Source of the DNA: Saccharina japonica
Lineage: Eukaryota; Sar; Phaeophyceae; Laminariales; Laminariaceae
DNA length: 64,000 bases
Assembly (NCBI GenBank): GCA_008828725.1
Contig: MEHQ01000793.1
Location: 183,977-247,976, forward strand
Reading direction: 5' to 3'
Below are positions 10,120 to 24,400 of the stretch, piece after piece (position 1 is the first letter of the stretch; every line of letters starts with the position of its first letter). Under the pieces are notes generated by a model. The model saw only the letters and a program-made list of their open reading frames with translations. It was not told the origin of the DNA and did no database searches. A program made the position numbers and the translations under genes.

Positions 10120-11689
10120 AGACAAGCAGATAGGAGTGGATCACCGTTGCGGGGGAGGTTGGAGTATACCACCGTAGCACAAAATGGAAGGTGGAGTTTG
10201 GAGTAGGTTTAGAGTAGATACGGTCGATCGTCTATTAGCAAAGCGCTTGACCGTTGTGTTGAGATCAAGCGACAGATCCGACCCGTGTGGGCATGCTACG
10301 AACGGTTCGGTCCATAGATTTTACGACATGACGACCGCCCCGCTCAGCCCGAACGTCCGCAAGCTAACAGCCGAGGTGATTTGAGACTCTGCTGGTCGAA
10401 ATTGCCAACCATGAATGGCTGCTCTTCTCTTCGGTGGCCGTGGCGCAGCAAAATGAGAGGCGGAATACCCGGAGGGGAAATCTTCACGACGGTGTCCGGC
10501 GGGCAGAGTCGGGGATTAGGCCCATCACCGAAGATGTCTAGTCTGTAGTGAACGACCTCCGATTGTTGCGAGCCACCGCGGGATTCACCACAAGCTGTCA
10601 ATTGGTGTTCGGAGTGGAGATAGTGGTGGAGACCACTAAATGCAGCAATGGAGGGAGGCGAGTGGTACCGGGGGGTCCTCCAAGCAGCCGAGTGGTTCAT
10701 GGTCAGGTGGCACAGGGTGTAGAGGTGCAGGCTGCGCCACGCAGCCGGGGGTACCATGGGTGACATCGAAGGAAAAAAGGAGCGGGGGGGGGCAGCAGTA
10801 GGGACACAGCTGTTGATGAAGGCAAGGAGATGGAAGACCGTGTGTAGTAAGATTCCAGTTCGGCCACTACTCTAGTAGGTGGAATACAGGCTCCTTCTGC
10901 GGCTGCTTCGAGCTGATTTTGTTTCGTTTTTGTCTTGTTGCGAAATGACTAGGAGTTTTTTATGTGAATTATTCATTGGTCTGTTTTCTTCTGCTTCGCC
11001 CTTCTCGGGGGAGCGCGCCAGAGATCCTACCGTTCGCTGCACCTACCGGTCGCTGTCGACGAAGCTGGAAGGGGACGGCTTTCTCCTTTCTTCTGGGTCT
11101 ATCCCCTGGCGTGTTGCGGGTTGTCTTTTTCGTGCGGCAACTCCTCTCTCCTTCTACGTATTATTCTCATTTGTTTTGTTTGTTTTTATGTCGCCCTTCT
11201 CTTTTCTTTCATGCTTTCTTCGTGTTTGTTTGTTTTTTGTTCCATGTTCCTGAGGGGAGGGAGGCAATTATAGCGGTATGGACACCGCTATCGATGACAG
11301 TAAGAAGATGACATACCATGTAATAAGGTCCCCAGGCTGCATTCGGAACCCATGCCTTGCTGCTGGTTCGCTTCTCTTTCGTTTTTCATGTATCTCGAAT
11401 TGCTTTCTGGGCACCTTTCTTTCTTCCTGCTGTACGAGGTACCCCGATTTATTTTTTGTGGTTTCCCACTTTTTATCTGTCTTCGTGTCTTTCTGATTTC
11501 TCACATATTTGTATGTTCGTTCGTGTGCGATTTGTCTGGCTTGTGTGTGTGTTACGACGGTGTGGTTAGACGCCGATATGGCGGGATCGGGCGTACCGGG
11601 TCAAGACATCAGTGGGTTTTAGTATTGTAACGGTGTAGCTGGGTTCGTGGTTTGACACGGGAGCAAATGCAGCAGCGTAGTACATACCC
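10120..11689. other. 3' flank, no gene recognised
   Basis: Downstream of the ROCO stop there is no convincing coding exon. About 10.9-11.55 kb is pyrimidine-rich on the plus strand with long T/C runs, which opens spurious Phe/Leu/Ser-rich reading frames. Confidence 0.6.
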
Positions 11690-12480
11690 TTGGCAGAACT
11701 TGGTTGTGAGGGTGGGGTAATCGCTTAAGCCGCGGCCGATACTATGAGGGTGAGGCCATCGTAGCAGCCGCGGACGATGTTGTAAGGGTGAGGCCATCGC
11801 TTCAGCCGCAGCCTGTAGAATGAGGGTGAGGCAAGGCCGGCAGATGCGGCCGAAACATTATCACATGTGCGATTTATCAGTTTGGTGTGATGGTGAGACC
11901 ACCGCTTCAGCCGTAGCTGCACATAAGAAAGTGAACGGGGCAAGCGCGGCCGGGATTTATGCCGGTGTGCAATGTGCTAGCGTGGTGTGATGCTAAGACA
12001 ATCGCTTCAGCCGGGCGAACCTATGAGGGTGGGGCCAGCGCGGCAGGCGCAGCCGAGATTTATCCCGTGTGCGGTGCATTGGCTTGGTGTGAGAGTGAGA
12101 CCATCGCTTCAGCCGCGGGCGGTATTATGAGGGTGCGGCCAGCGAGGCAGGCGCGGCCGAGATGTATTCAGTGTGTGATTTGCTAGCTTGGTGGACGGGT
12201 GAGGCAATCGCGTCAACCGCGGGCGATATGTTGAGGGTGAGGGCAACGTGGCAGGCGCGGCCGAGATTTTTCCCGTGCGTGATTCATTGGCTTGGTGTGA
12301 GGGTGAGGCCATCGTGTCAGACGCAGCAGCATTTCTGAAAGTGAGGCCTGCGCGGCAGGCGCAGCCGGGATTTATGTTGTGTGTTATTTGTTTACTTGGG
12401 CTGAGGGTGACTCTATAGTTTCAGCCACGGCCGAGATTTGCCCCGCGTGCGATTCTGACTCGGTATAATTTGGTAAAAAG
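11690..12480. repeat. Minisatellite, period about 103 bases
   Basis: About seven diverged copies of a GC-rich unit follow each other. Marker strings are ATCGCTTCAGCCGC (near 11,799, 11,902, 12,005, 12,103 and variants after) and GGCAGGCGCGGCCGAGAT. Copies differ at many sites, so the array is old. No open frame runs through it. Confidence 0.8.
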
Positions 12481-15400
12481 TGCGAGGCCGGTGCTTCAGA
12501 CGCGACGTGGTCCATCGTGTATATCATAGAAAAGAGGAGAGCGAGGACTGCGTATCAGACTCGGGCGAGCGTTCTTCCCGCATAAATTCCCGATTTAATA
12601 CATACCGGTATCATACGTAGTATACATAGTACAAGAGGGCGAACCGATACGACGTCATCTGCAGCAGGTAGATGCAATGTAGGACAAGTTCGGAGGGATT
12701 TTAACATTATTGTCCTGTTGGATTCAGTCAGAGATGGCGAACAGGGTAAGGCGCGAGTGGTGATCACCCAGGAAGATTTTCCTTTAAGGGGACGTTCCGT
12801 TTGATATATTATTAGCAAGTAGTCCGGGACGATAGTTGGCGTTCCGGGAGGGTCTTTCCTATTGAGAAGATAACAATGTGGCCGGGTCGTCCCCTCTCAG
12901 CCTTGGTGGGTGTACAATAGCTTAGGGTCCACTGTCTGCGGGCTTTTTTTCGGTCACCCAGCTAGAGGGGGTCGTTTGACGGTGTGGTTGGACCTACTGT
13001 ACGTAGGGTTTATGGTTGAGGCGTTGTCTTTTGGGTGAAGGGGGGAATGGCCAACCTAACCCGGGGGGAACACGCGTTCCTGCTTATGTGCGAGGAACAA
13101 GCATCCCCTCCTCTTTAGGACACTTACTGTAGTATTTGGCCCGCCCTACTGTTTCCTCTGGCCCTGGCTTCGACCACTAAGACAGAGGGGCACCGACTGG
13201 CTCGAGGAGGTGTAATGGCCCGGGTCTCTGCACGCACTCAGTGACAGCCCGACTGGGAACAAAAAATAAGAGATGCTAATATGTCATATCTTTGACGTTT
13301 CATCGGCACGAGAGTGACCTCACCATGCATGATACGCGCCACGCTCGTTCGTGAAATCGCAACACGTGTTCTGCTTTCGTACTCAGTACGTTTGGCACGC
13401 GACGTATTGTTTTTGTCTGTCTCGTAGTTTGTGCCCACAGAGCTGGCATCTCTCTAGGATGAAGACTCAGCAGACAGCACACTATTTCATAGGTGTGCTG
13501 GATGTCCATTGGTGGAAATAACGGTTATATGTGAAAACACACATTGCGGAAACAAGAGACTACCATCGACATGAGATAATGAGGATCAATTGATGAGTGT
13601 GTGTTGTGTGACCCGTTGCCCTCTGGTATAGGAATCGATGGGGATCATGAACTGCCTATTGGGAATAAACCAACAACTAGGGGGGGTATTGGAAGTATTT
13701 CCCAGCGTCAACTCTCTGCCTGGCTGTCTGATGACACCCCCCCCTCTTTGCAGTGGCTCAAGACCGACGCTTCTTTTTACTCAAAACTTCAACCGATCTA
13801 CACCCACCTATGCCGCAAACGTGTCACGCTCGGATGACTTGTGCCTTAAGCACAACGATTAGGCTGTAAACTCGTTTTCCACCCCATCACGCAAACGAAT
13901 CACACCCAGCTTGCAAACCTGAGTATTGACTACTTAATCGGTCGATTTCACAGCCGACAAGTGCCCTCTCAGCTCATCGGGTGCCCTGCAGTTTTCAACT
14001 TGTTCGTCAACCCGATCCGGAACGATTGACAGCTAGAAATATAGACAGCCGGCATACACACCGGTGGCCTGCGCCAGTTCCCACCCTCTAGCGTGCTTTG
14101 TGCCTTGAACACAGAAACGCATGCACATAAAGAAAAAAAAAAGTATCACATAATAATTACGGTAGACGAGGACCAACGATATGCATGGCCCTGCAGTCCC
14201 ACAGTATACCGCTTTCAGTGTACATGAAGGTTGGACGCGCGCACGAGGAGGTCGCCACGAAAACGTAAGCAACGTTTAGACTAGGTACAGGCTGGTTCAA
14301 GCAATAGCCAAAGGCCATGCCGTTTTATGGAGATAGACCCTAACATTTGGCATACGTATTCCATGAACCTTTGCCGACCCATTCACAGTTGGGTGTGTTT
14401 TCGTTTTTGTTTTCTCGCCAGATTTGTTTGTTTTTTGGGGAGATTTGGGTCTTAAGGAATCCCGAATTTTCGGCGACGAAAACAAAACAAACAAAAAACA
14501 TTCGTCAATCGTTTAGCAGGGGCACATAGAACACGTCTGTAGAAGTTCAGGGTTCATCCCTTAAACACGGCGTATATTTGGACCTTTGTGCGGTAAAGCG
14601 TGCAATTTCCGGCATCGCGTCATAATTATTTGTTTTCAGTATATAATCGATTTTTGACGTTGAACATAACTTATAATGATCAAACGCGGTCAGATCTTCG
14701 AATGTTTGCGTGAAACTGTGTAGACACATGCCTTGCACCACCTGGAAGCGGCTTGTTCAGAAAAAAATATCGGGAAAATATATGCATATCCCTACGGAAA
14801 CGCCTGGCTGTTATTGGCCTCTTTGAAGGCCTGTGATTGGTCGGGCCACATTTTCGGCGGTAGCGCCAGTCCTAGGCCCTTTGAAAACAAACTGGCGATG
14901 CCACCTTGTTCTACTGTTCATAGCGGTCAGTATGATACTAAATATGTGACATTTGAGTTGCTATTGCATGCGGCATTCGTGACTGACGTTGTTTTTGGGG
15001 GTGTTATGCTTGATTCAGCTCGTATGAAGAGCAGAAAGTCCGAAATGGTCCTTACATTTCCGTCCAGAACGGTACATACGGCGTACTTTCAAGTACGTAC
15101 ACCAGGTCCTGCGTTCAATATGATACGAGTACAGCAGCGGCACTTATATATAGTACTCGCAGTACTCGGCAGTGGTAGTACTGCGGTGGCTACCCTGTAA
15201 CTGCTGTCAAGAGCGGCGGCGCACGAGTCTTCACCCTGGACAATAGATAGGTGATGGCCAGTCTTCACATTGCAACAGCGATACAATATCGTGCAATGGA
15301 CGAGTCTATTGCCGTCAGTAAATACTATCGATCCGCACGTTCTTCATCTGTAGTTTCGGTATTATCTACCAGGTATGCATAGATTCCTTCCCCAACGTAT

Positions 15401-15904
15401 CGCTCGGGCGGCAGTCAGCAGTGCTTGTAGTCCCTGGGTGGAAGCTATTGCCACCGACAATGGCTATGGATGATAGCTTCGCAATGTATTGCGGTCGACA
15501 AGAGTATTAGTTATCGATAGACACCTCACACAATCTATGGTGGCCAGCAATGGCCATCGATGGACATAGTAGCAGTGCACAATCCATTGTGGTGGACAAT
15601 GTCTATCGATTGACATTACCATTAATCTATTGCCACGCATACATGTGGCTGGTGATCGCGGTGGTGGTGGTGATGGCTGTCGCAAATATACAGCCAATCC
15701 TCTAGACAACGCCTTCGAGAACCGTCCTCGAAACCGTTCTCGAGGGTGCCGTTCCATTTAGAGACGCAGACGCCAATCTGTCGACGAACTGAGGGCGGCT
15801 TTCGACACGAGCAGAAGCACACGACGGACAGCCTGAACAGCGGGTCTCTATCGAACCCGGGCGTGTCTAAATCGGTCCCGTGTGCGTGTCGCACCGCGAA
15901 ACTA
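12481..15904. other. Intergenic, no gene recognised
   Basis: Nothing here has convincing coding character. A cluster of related short strings with AATGGC, TCTATCGAT and CTATTGCCA occurs at about 15,430-15,640. The longest open frame (14,733-15,200) has no recognisable motif. Confidence 0.5.
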
Positions 15905-16236
15905 GTGAAAATGCCCTCTATGATAGCGCAGGAATGGAAAGGTCAGACGTCTCGCAAACAACCTCACGGTGTGGCACGTTTTGGGACCCTTTCAGTCGTT
16001 GCTGTCTGCTCGCGCACCCCCACAGGCACCCCCACACCCGACAGTTATAAAAGAGGACTACGAAATCCTCGTGAAAATGCCCTCTATGATAGCGCAGGAA
16101 TGGAAAGGTCAGACGTCCTGCAAACAACCTCACGGTGTGGCACGTTTTGGGACCCTTTCAGTCGTTGCTGTCTGCTCGCGCACCCCCACAGGCACCCTCA
16201 CACCCGACGGTTATATAAGAGGACTACGAATTCCTC
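15905..16236. repeat. 166-base tandem duplication
   Basis: Two near-identical copies, 15,905-16,070 and 16,071-16,236, both begin GTGAAAATGCCCTCTATGAT and differ at only a few bases. The period is not a multiple of three, which argues against an ordinary coding repeat. Confidence 0.85.
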
Positions 16237-16519
16237 GTCGCGCTTCGCGCTCCTCGGACTTCGCTCCACATTATAAAAGTTGTATATAACATGCACACCT
16301 CTCATGGTTCACAACTTCACATCGGTTTGTGCGCCCCATTGCCAAAAGCGGGAACCGGTCTTGACAGTGCAGTTGGGGCACAATCCCGTTACCGTTAGAA
16401 CCCATGTTGGTTGGGGTGGATGGTCTGTGCGTAATTTCCGAACGATGTAAGAGTGCCGACGCTTGCGCCGATGTACATTATAATTGGTCGTGCCTTGTAT
16501 AAGGTCCTTTTTCGCGACT

Positions 16520-16720
16520 TTCAGGGGCATTTCATGGGTGTCCCATGATACCCACGGGAGTCCCATGGGACCTTCATGGGCGACCCATGAGTTATCCACA
16601 GAAGGAAAAGCACTCTACACTCATGGGCGACCCATGGGCGACCTATGGGCCATCACTGAAACTCGTAGGCTACCCTGGGCTACTCATGGCTACCCACGGA
16701 CTACCCTGTGACGTGGTGGT
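16520..16720. repeat. Cluster of CCCATGGG-type palindromes
   Basis: Short palindromic strings such as TCATGGGCGACCCATGA, GTCCCATGGGAC and GACCCATGGGCGACC recur about eight times within 200 bases, with no coding frame to explain them. Confidence 0.65.
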
Positions 16721-18426
16721 TCGTTTGACCCCTTTGAACACACAACTAGGGTCGATGCTGCAACGGAACACCGACCAGAGCCGATGAGCGAGAGTCGTGG
16801 CGGGCGTTAGTCACGTGCACTGGGTGTTGGAAGTTGAAATATGAAACCCGTATCGATTGTTGTCGATAACCCGTGTAATAACCAGTACCGACTACAGTGG
16901 GTAATACCGAGAAACCGCATGACGGGCAACCGCCGGACACGAGAGCCAGTGAGCGCGGCTCGTGGCGAGCATGAGCCACGGGCAGAGAAGCACCGGATGA
17001 AGCTCGAAATTTGAGTACTTGGCAAATCGTTGAAATCGCAACAAAATAAGCGAGAGTCATGCCTGGTGGAGACTGGGGAGACTGGGCCGAAAAAAGGAAG
17101 CCAGGCATTAAGGCAAGCACATAAATCATATGGGCAGACAAGGCAATATTTGCGTTTTTCGATAACTTCATTTGACACTGGGGGGCATTAGTAAAACTGA
17201 AAATATTTTTGCGGACAAACTACTTGGGACAAGCGTTGGAGATATCTTACAGTGGAGAAAGGGTTAATGTCGAGAGAAGCTGCAACATCCGAAATAGGTT
17301 TTGGACACCGACCCGTTTTTCCGGCGACCGTTCCACGGGTCAGCCCACACTGGCCACAAAAGCTGTTTCGCCTCAGGAGCTATGAATACTATAGGCGGCG
17401 CATGCACTGCGCTCGAAGCGCGGCAGGTGACTGAGGCGTTTATTGACGTCACATATCTGATGCCGGTATCTGAACCAATAAATATGTAAAAATCTCGAAA
17501 TCTTCCTGTGACACCTCAGCTATGAATAGGGTCGGCAACTCACTCTCGCCTTGCCGGATACCAAGTATACTTTGCATTTCAAAGACGTCAGCTGCCCCTG
17601 CCGTACTTAAACAATATGCAACACAAGCTGCAATTCACCAGGTGACGTAATCCTCGCGCTGACTATAACAACAAAAAAACTTATGATTATCTTCAAAGAT
17701 GGTCGTGGGTACAACCAAACAGGTTGGCACTTAACCTTGCACACGCTGAGTGATATCGATGGGGGTATGACATGTTGAATTCCTCATGCAGGGTAAAGCT
17801 AAAATAGATCACAAGGACATAGCCTCGTAACGTCGCGCGTTCAACCGGATGTAGTTAAGCCCCTCCGTCTCCACACCAGTTAAGCACGCAGTATCAATGC
17901 TCTAGAGCTTCGAAAGTCTTCCCATTGTCCTTGGCCTACAACACCTCAAAAATGAAGCATTTCGTCTACGAGTATAACTCGTATGAGCGGCCCTCTGGTT
18001 AACGGGACAGGGTCCTACCATTAATACTACCACAGGTATTCATACCCACCTACCTGGTACATAACAAACATCAGGCACGATGGAACGACCTGTTCACTTA
18101 GATGGAGCACCGATCCCGGCGAAAAAAAACTCACCGACACAAAAACTGCACCGCAAAACCCCGCTACACTGAAACATAACCTACTGCAGAGCTTTACACG
18201 CACGCTAGCGCAACATAACAGAATGTGGCCCCTTCTAGAGTCAAACCACTCTTTCGCAGTCGTACGTGTAAATTATCAGGTAATCGATCGGCGGTAGCTT
18301 GTCTCGTCCTGCAGGCCACCCGAAACCACCACCCTTCAAAATCCTTTCCGCTCCGAGACTGAGCACAACAAGTCGGTTTCTACGGTACAATGTGAAAAGT
18401 ATGTAACCCTGTTGAAACCGCTGGTC
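16721..18426. other. Intergenic / PCID2 3' flank
   Basis: No gene is seen. Between about 16,785 and 17,070 three related strings (GAGCGAGAGTCGTGGCG, GAGCGCGGCTCGTGGCG, AAGCGAGAGTCATGCC) hint at an old imperfect repeat. The end of this stretch will contain the 3' untranslated part of the minus-strand PCID2 homologue. Confidence 0.45.
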
Positions 18427-21400
18427 TCATGTGACCAGACTAATCTTGGGGAACGCCTTTTCGATGGTACTCGCCATCACCAGGAACTTGGCCTTGTGCG
18501 CAATATAACCCTTCACCAGGTTCTGCGACACAAGGAACCCAAACACACAAGTTGGCAAGGAGCGCAAAGAATAGCAAGACTCAGTCCCATTCCGCGGTGA
18601 TATGGGTAGCTTCTCTACGAGTAGAGTCTGTGAAAAATTGGCACGGGGTAGGTTTAAGCTTAATCACAGGTGATACCCTAATGTGGCGTGCACTATGCAC
18701 GCATGTGCACGGTCTTACCATTCCGTATGGTACCGCGGTCTGTGGTTTTAATAGGGCTTCGGCACAGCACGTGCCTCTGCCTATAGCGCGATACTGCATT
18801 GCATGCCTCGTACTTGATATATGTAAGAATAGAGATCGCTGGCTACAGTTTGCCGCGCATTTGCAGTACTTCGAACCGCCAAGCAGCCATCACAGTCAAC
18901 GCTGTGTGAGTACGTATGCACCACAACGGTAAATTAGTCCCAGCAAGATGAGATAAAGGCTATACACCCTGTGTGATTCCAATTTGACAGGCGAAAGGCT
19001 CGCCAAGCGAACTGCATACGTGGAGTAAACGTAATCGGACGGACTCAGATCGCACACCATCGATCGATAAATTTTGTGTTAGTGTACCGATAGGAGAAGG
19101 TTACTCAGATGCCCGCGCGACTGTGTAAAACTTGGCGATCACAATTAATCCGCATAAATCTTAAGCCATCTCGATACGCGTTTGTCCTTTGTCCCTTGCT
19201 TTACCCGTGCACTTTGCAACCTGAGCACAAAGACCCTGAATGCATCCCACATTAATTCCAATATATGTGTCCCCAAACACGCCACTAATAGCACTAATAG
19301 CACTAATAGCACTATTCATAGACTAATAACACTATGCGCGTGCAGTTCTAATCGGGTTCAAAAACGCACAAAAGTACGCAAGGCTCGGCTCACCCTGTAG
19401 ATTAGGTTCGCGAGAAGGCACTCAATCTCGTCGACGTCTCTCTCGTGCTCCATCTTGAGGAAGGCGAATTGCAACACCCTCAAAGGCAGCTTGAACGTTT
19501 GGGTAGCCATGGTGCTGCACAGAAAAGCATCAGCACAAGGAACAGCGCAAGGCGACAAACCATGCGATACGCCCAGATACTTAGATAGGCAGAACTTCCA
19601 AGCTCCCGAAACGAAAATCGTTACTTGTATACCTGGTATACAATTATTAATAGTAGAGTGCACAACGGGAAATTACGTGGTGCCTGCCAGTGGAGCGATT
19701 TATTGTGGCACACGGCAAGGGCAAAGAGGCAAACGTGCGTGTGTGGCATTCTCGGCACCAATATGTGTTGTACGAGATGAGGGATGGATGTCTGGGCTCG
19801 TCCGGGTGTGTTGCATACCCGGTACTGGTATATACTAAGGGCCATTCTTATCGGAGCCATGAAATAATATATGTATAGGTACCAAATGGACATTTTCCCG
19901 GAATAGTTTCACTTTTCATCTCCGGCCGCGGATCTTTTCTCGCGCTATCGGCTGCGGGGCACGCAGGGGCCCCGCGTGTACACCACGGCGCAAGTGCGGG
20001 TCCCGGTCGAGGCCCATGGGGCGTGCTCTGGGCCTTCGAAGTCACGAAATCTGGTAAATAACTCAGGGGAGACGTTCCGACTTGACACCGCCTTGCAGCT
20101 ACATGAAAAACCTGCCGTACGACTTTTGTTTATCCGTGTGAATTTGGATGGTTCATTTTTGACACGCCGCATGACCGGAACGCACACACCACGCACCACG
20201 CACGAGACAACAAGGACCACACCCACATGGAACGAGGCACACATCTAGCGCCATGCATCAGTAGTAGTTAATACATTGTTGCATGAGTCTGCTCTCTATG
20301 GGTTGCGTACAGCAGTAGCAGTTGTACGAGACGCTTCAAAAATTACACGCGCGTTATTTATGTAAATTTGTAATTTGGTTCCAATATTATTTTGGAATCT
20401 ACGTCTAGAGTATACATGTATACATACATACATGCACAGATGTACGAGTACGTATATATGTACAGCAGTACGCATATCATATCTAGCTCTCTCTTATATA
20501 CGAGCGATAGGCCGATCTACATACGTACGATTACAAGTATTTTGGTACAGTAGGAGTACTACTGCTGCTGTACTTTACGGGAACTGGTGTCTAGTCTAGA
20601 CTACACACTACAAAGCAGCCAAGGCGCCCCTTATCGAACAGCACAGCAGTACAGCAGAAGAAGCTGCAGAACACGCAGCAGCCAGCCGCTGTTCAGATTG
20701 TTGCGTTTGTGGCGGCCGTTGTTGTTGTGTCCTGTATGCGTGCGCCGGCCCGTAGTACACAGCTACGAGTAGCAGGAGGAATCCAGCAGACCTAGTTGTG
20801 ACAGCTACGAACAACGAGTACTGCTTTGCTGTGTTCTGTCTTTCATTGTGTATGCGTGTGTGTTTGATGTATGTGATTCCGGCTTGCACAGCATTCGCAT
20901 CCTCAGCACGGCGTGCGTCCACCTGTCTGTGCTTGCACTGCAGCTATAGCGGCATGCATGCGCATTTTCTTCTGCCCGGGTTTGCGCAGCAGCCAAAGCC
21001 GCCTGAACGTCGTGCGCAGCAGCAACCCGAATAACCTCAGCCTCCGGCGACTTGCTCTCCTCGGACATACTGGGAACTCAAAACTAGTCTGTATCACGCC
21101 TTGGACCTGTAGCTCTGACTCTGCTGCACTGCGCTATCACGTGCAGGTTACAACTACGAACTGGACCAGGTGTATATCACGGGCTACGATTCATACTACC
21201 ATGTATTTCTGCAGTCATCTGATTGGCCAAACTTCTTACGTACGTACAAAACTCAGATTCTCTCATTCTTCCGAGAATATTCTGCCTCTGATTTTAATAT
21301 CACCCGCGCTTTACAGCAACGATTCAAAACAAAACCGCTAATACCCGTCACGGGTATGGATAACACTTCATACTCGCCGAGAATTTGGGCCCAGGGCACC

Positions 21401-24400
21401 CGGATATTCAGCTGTTCGACGGGCACCCTTAGACGAGTACTCGGCTGCTAAACGCGTACCAGGGTACCCGCCCAACAGGTATTACGTACGAGTGAATACT
21501 CTAGGACCGGGGCGGGACTCGTCGGGCAACAGGTCTGTCATCACCATCTTCTGTATACTCATCTTTATTACAGCGCACAACGGCCGTGATAACTACAGTA
21601 CCACTGTGGGATCGACTTTAAATCCTACAAAAAATAGTCAGATCGACTTCAGAAACAAAACAAGTCGTTGAGCCTGGACACCAAACTGAAGTTTATCAAC
21701 ACCGGGAGCCCAAGCCCACTGTACCTCAGGTACGATATCATCTCGTGACAGTTGTTTCGTTAGGAATGGCCGTCGCTACTACTTTCACAGTCTATGCCAC
21801 AGGTTTGCTCCAAAAATTAAACTAAGAAGCATGTGCGATCTATTTTCATCTTGCGACACCCCCGGGATTTCAAGTGACCAACATCCCGAAGGGGAACCTT
21901 GTATACATATATTTGTTTCGCGCAATTTTTTGTATTTCCATATTTTCCAAAAATAAATCCGAATATTGGAATGCGAAGCCTTCCAAATAGTTTGCGCTTC
22001 GTAAAAATTCCGACTTTTTTTCTTGGAAAAAAATATTGGAAATTTTGAGGAAAAGTTGCTCAATAAGAACGGCCCTAAAAGGAGCGGCTTTGAGAGCAAC
22101 GCCGCCAAGGGTGAATGTAGTGCTTGACTATAAAAGAGGTCGAGATATGCGATTCTACGTCGAATCGATCCCTCGCCGCGGCCGTGGTACTGCTCGCATG
22201 GAAGGAGCGCCTAGTTACATGCGCACCACTTTTCCAACTACAGCTACTCTATTTCTGCATTACTGTATGATAGTGCTACGCGCATGCTTGAAAATACCTA
22301 GACTAGCTTTAGTCGTAGCACCGCTTCATCTGTAGCAGGAGCAGCGTTGGCTTTATGCACCGCTGGCAACATGCACGGGAAGGGCAAAATCGACAAAATC
22401 CTCGAAATATTCAGCATGAAGCAGGGGCGCTCCAAAAAAAAAAACGACACCCTACTATCGTATCCATTTAGGAGACCCAGACAATAGGGGAATACGACTA
22501 AAACCAAGAAAAACAAAAAGTTTGATAAAAATCGTTTTTCGTAAATTCGTCCAGAAACCCCACCCCACAGGTTTGTTTTCATTTCAGATTTGTATTTTAT
22601 AATAGGAGTGTCGGTGTCGTTTTCGTCTTTGGGTGAAGCATGATTGCTGTGCCGATAGTGGCTTTGATAGGCTCCTAGAGATAGAGGCAGTATTGTGGAG
22701 GATAGGGTACGTAGACACCGTCAACCTCTGATCACAAATGCCAACCATGAAGATACGTTAACCAACGTCCGGTCTACGAGACCTGCCATCATGGATGGTC
22801 TTCATATGGTTGACGTTCGGGAAGACAAACCCAGAACGCTACCAGGGAGTGAAGGGTCTTCTACGAGAACGACCCCCACTCCCACACTCTAACCTATGAG
22901 ATCTCTCCTTGCGAGATGCGAGGGACGTTTTGTGGAGGCACCTCCGTGCCACATATAAGAAAGAAACGTGCGCGTCAAGACCTCGGCCAACCCTGCTCAA
23001 GACCCCGACACGGCCGACATTATCTGAGGAGGCGACCTCCATAGTATACCAGGTATATATCACGCATATCTTCCCACAGCGGACGGCGGCCAGGGGCATT
23101 TCCCTCCCCCTACCAATAAATAGGTGCGCCCCCAACCGACAGAATGCAAAACGCGTACGTCGCATGGACTGAGCACTCACATTTTCTTGACGAGGTTGCG
23201 GTAGACCAGCATGACGCACTTCTCCATGAGCAAGTACGTCCCCCTCGTGATGAACACCCTTTCCCACGTCGACATTAGCTCGTTGAACTTCCGCACGTCG
23301 CCAGTCCTTCGTTGTGCATGTTGTGTAGATGAAAACGTCACACATAATGTTATGATGTTATGAACACAGTAGCAACAGCATCGAGTAGATATTGTGCCAG
23401 TAACTTGTTAATATTAAAACGCGTGGAGCGGCCAAAATGAAAGCACTTGCCTTGTAGTCGACAAGCCGACAAGCCGTGCATACGCAAACGTGACAAATTA
23501 ATCGTAACGTTTGTGCACATCCTTGGGTCGCACACCAACACCTTCAAAATAGTAATTTCCGGGCGGGTTCCGTTTTCAGTCAGCCACCTACAGCTTGCTA
23601 AACATGCTGTAGATGCCTAATAACTTGGCGCTGCGATGTAAAGGAGGATGGCAGTTGGCGACAAAAAAAACACACGACCCTGCGTACAGGGCGTGTAACC
23701 GGAAAAAATAGACCGACGCGCCAGCAACGGACGGCGAACAAATTAGACCTACTGTTGTCAACTATGGAGCAGTAGGCAGACGGAAGCACTGCTACCATCC
23801 AACCTAAAGCAGTGGTTGACCGGCACGTGACAGAACCATGCCTACCAACCGTGGACGCACTGATACGTCACAGAAAACAGCGTGCGGGTTATGCCAACTT
23901 GGGAACAAGCCTTTGGAGAGACGCTCCTGCAAAACAATAAGGATTGCGAACCTACTCGAGCGGTTGTTTCTCGGGGCGTTCCCCAGCGACGACCATGCTT
24001 ACGCCATCGTCCAGGGAAACAGCTGGAAAGTTGTGTAACCTATTTTCAATATTGTACGATTGGGTAGAGTTACGACTAGAGCAGTAAAGTGACGGTGCCA
24101 CCTCGACAAGCTCGCAAGGTCACCTGATGGCAACGGAAAAGTCGTGAAAGTGCGTCAGCTTGTACTTCGCCAGCAGCGAGTAGGTGGGGTAGATACCTGC
24201 CGCATTCGAGTTGAAAAAAAAAAGCAACGTCAGGGAGGGTGAGGGAGGCGTGCTGTCTCCCTGCGCTGCTACCATGCCCGCCGCTCTACCAGTGGCCCAA
24301 AGGACAGGAAGGGGGTCGAGTGCCCTCAACCACGGCTGCCGCCAAACCGCAGGCCTAAAAGGAATGGGGTGCCATGAACACAACGATACACGGCACTAAG

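Noticed and set aside
14733-15200. 155-codon plus-strand open frame
   Set aside because: No start context, no motif, and codon use unlike the clear genes in the window.
15746-16276. Open frame across the 166-base duplication
   Set aside because: The repeat period is not a multiple of three, so the two copies are read in different frames; not a coding repeat.
20805-21068. MSEESKSPEAEV open frame on the minus strand
   Set aside because: It lies in the PCID2 intron between exons 10 and 11, which join directly in phase; no acceptor/donor pair would include it in frame. A nested gene is not excluded but unsupported.
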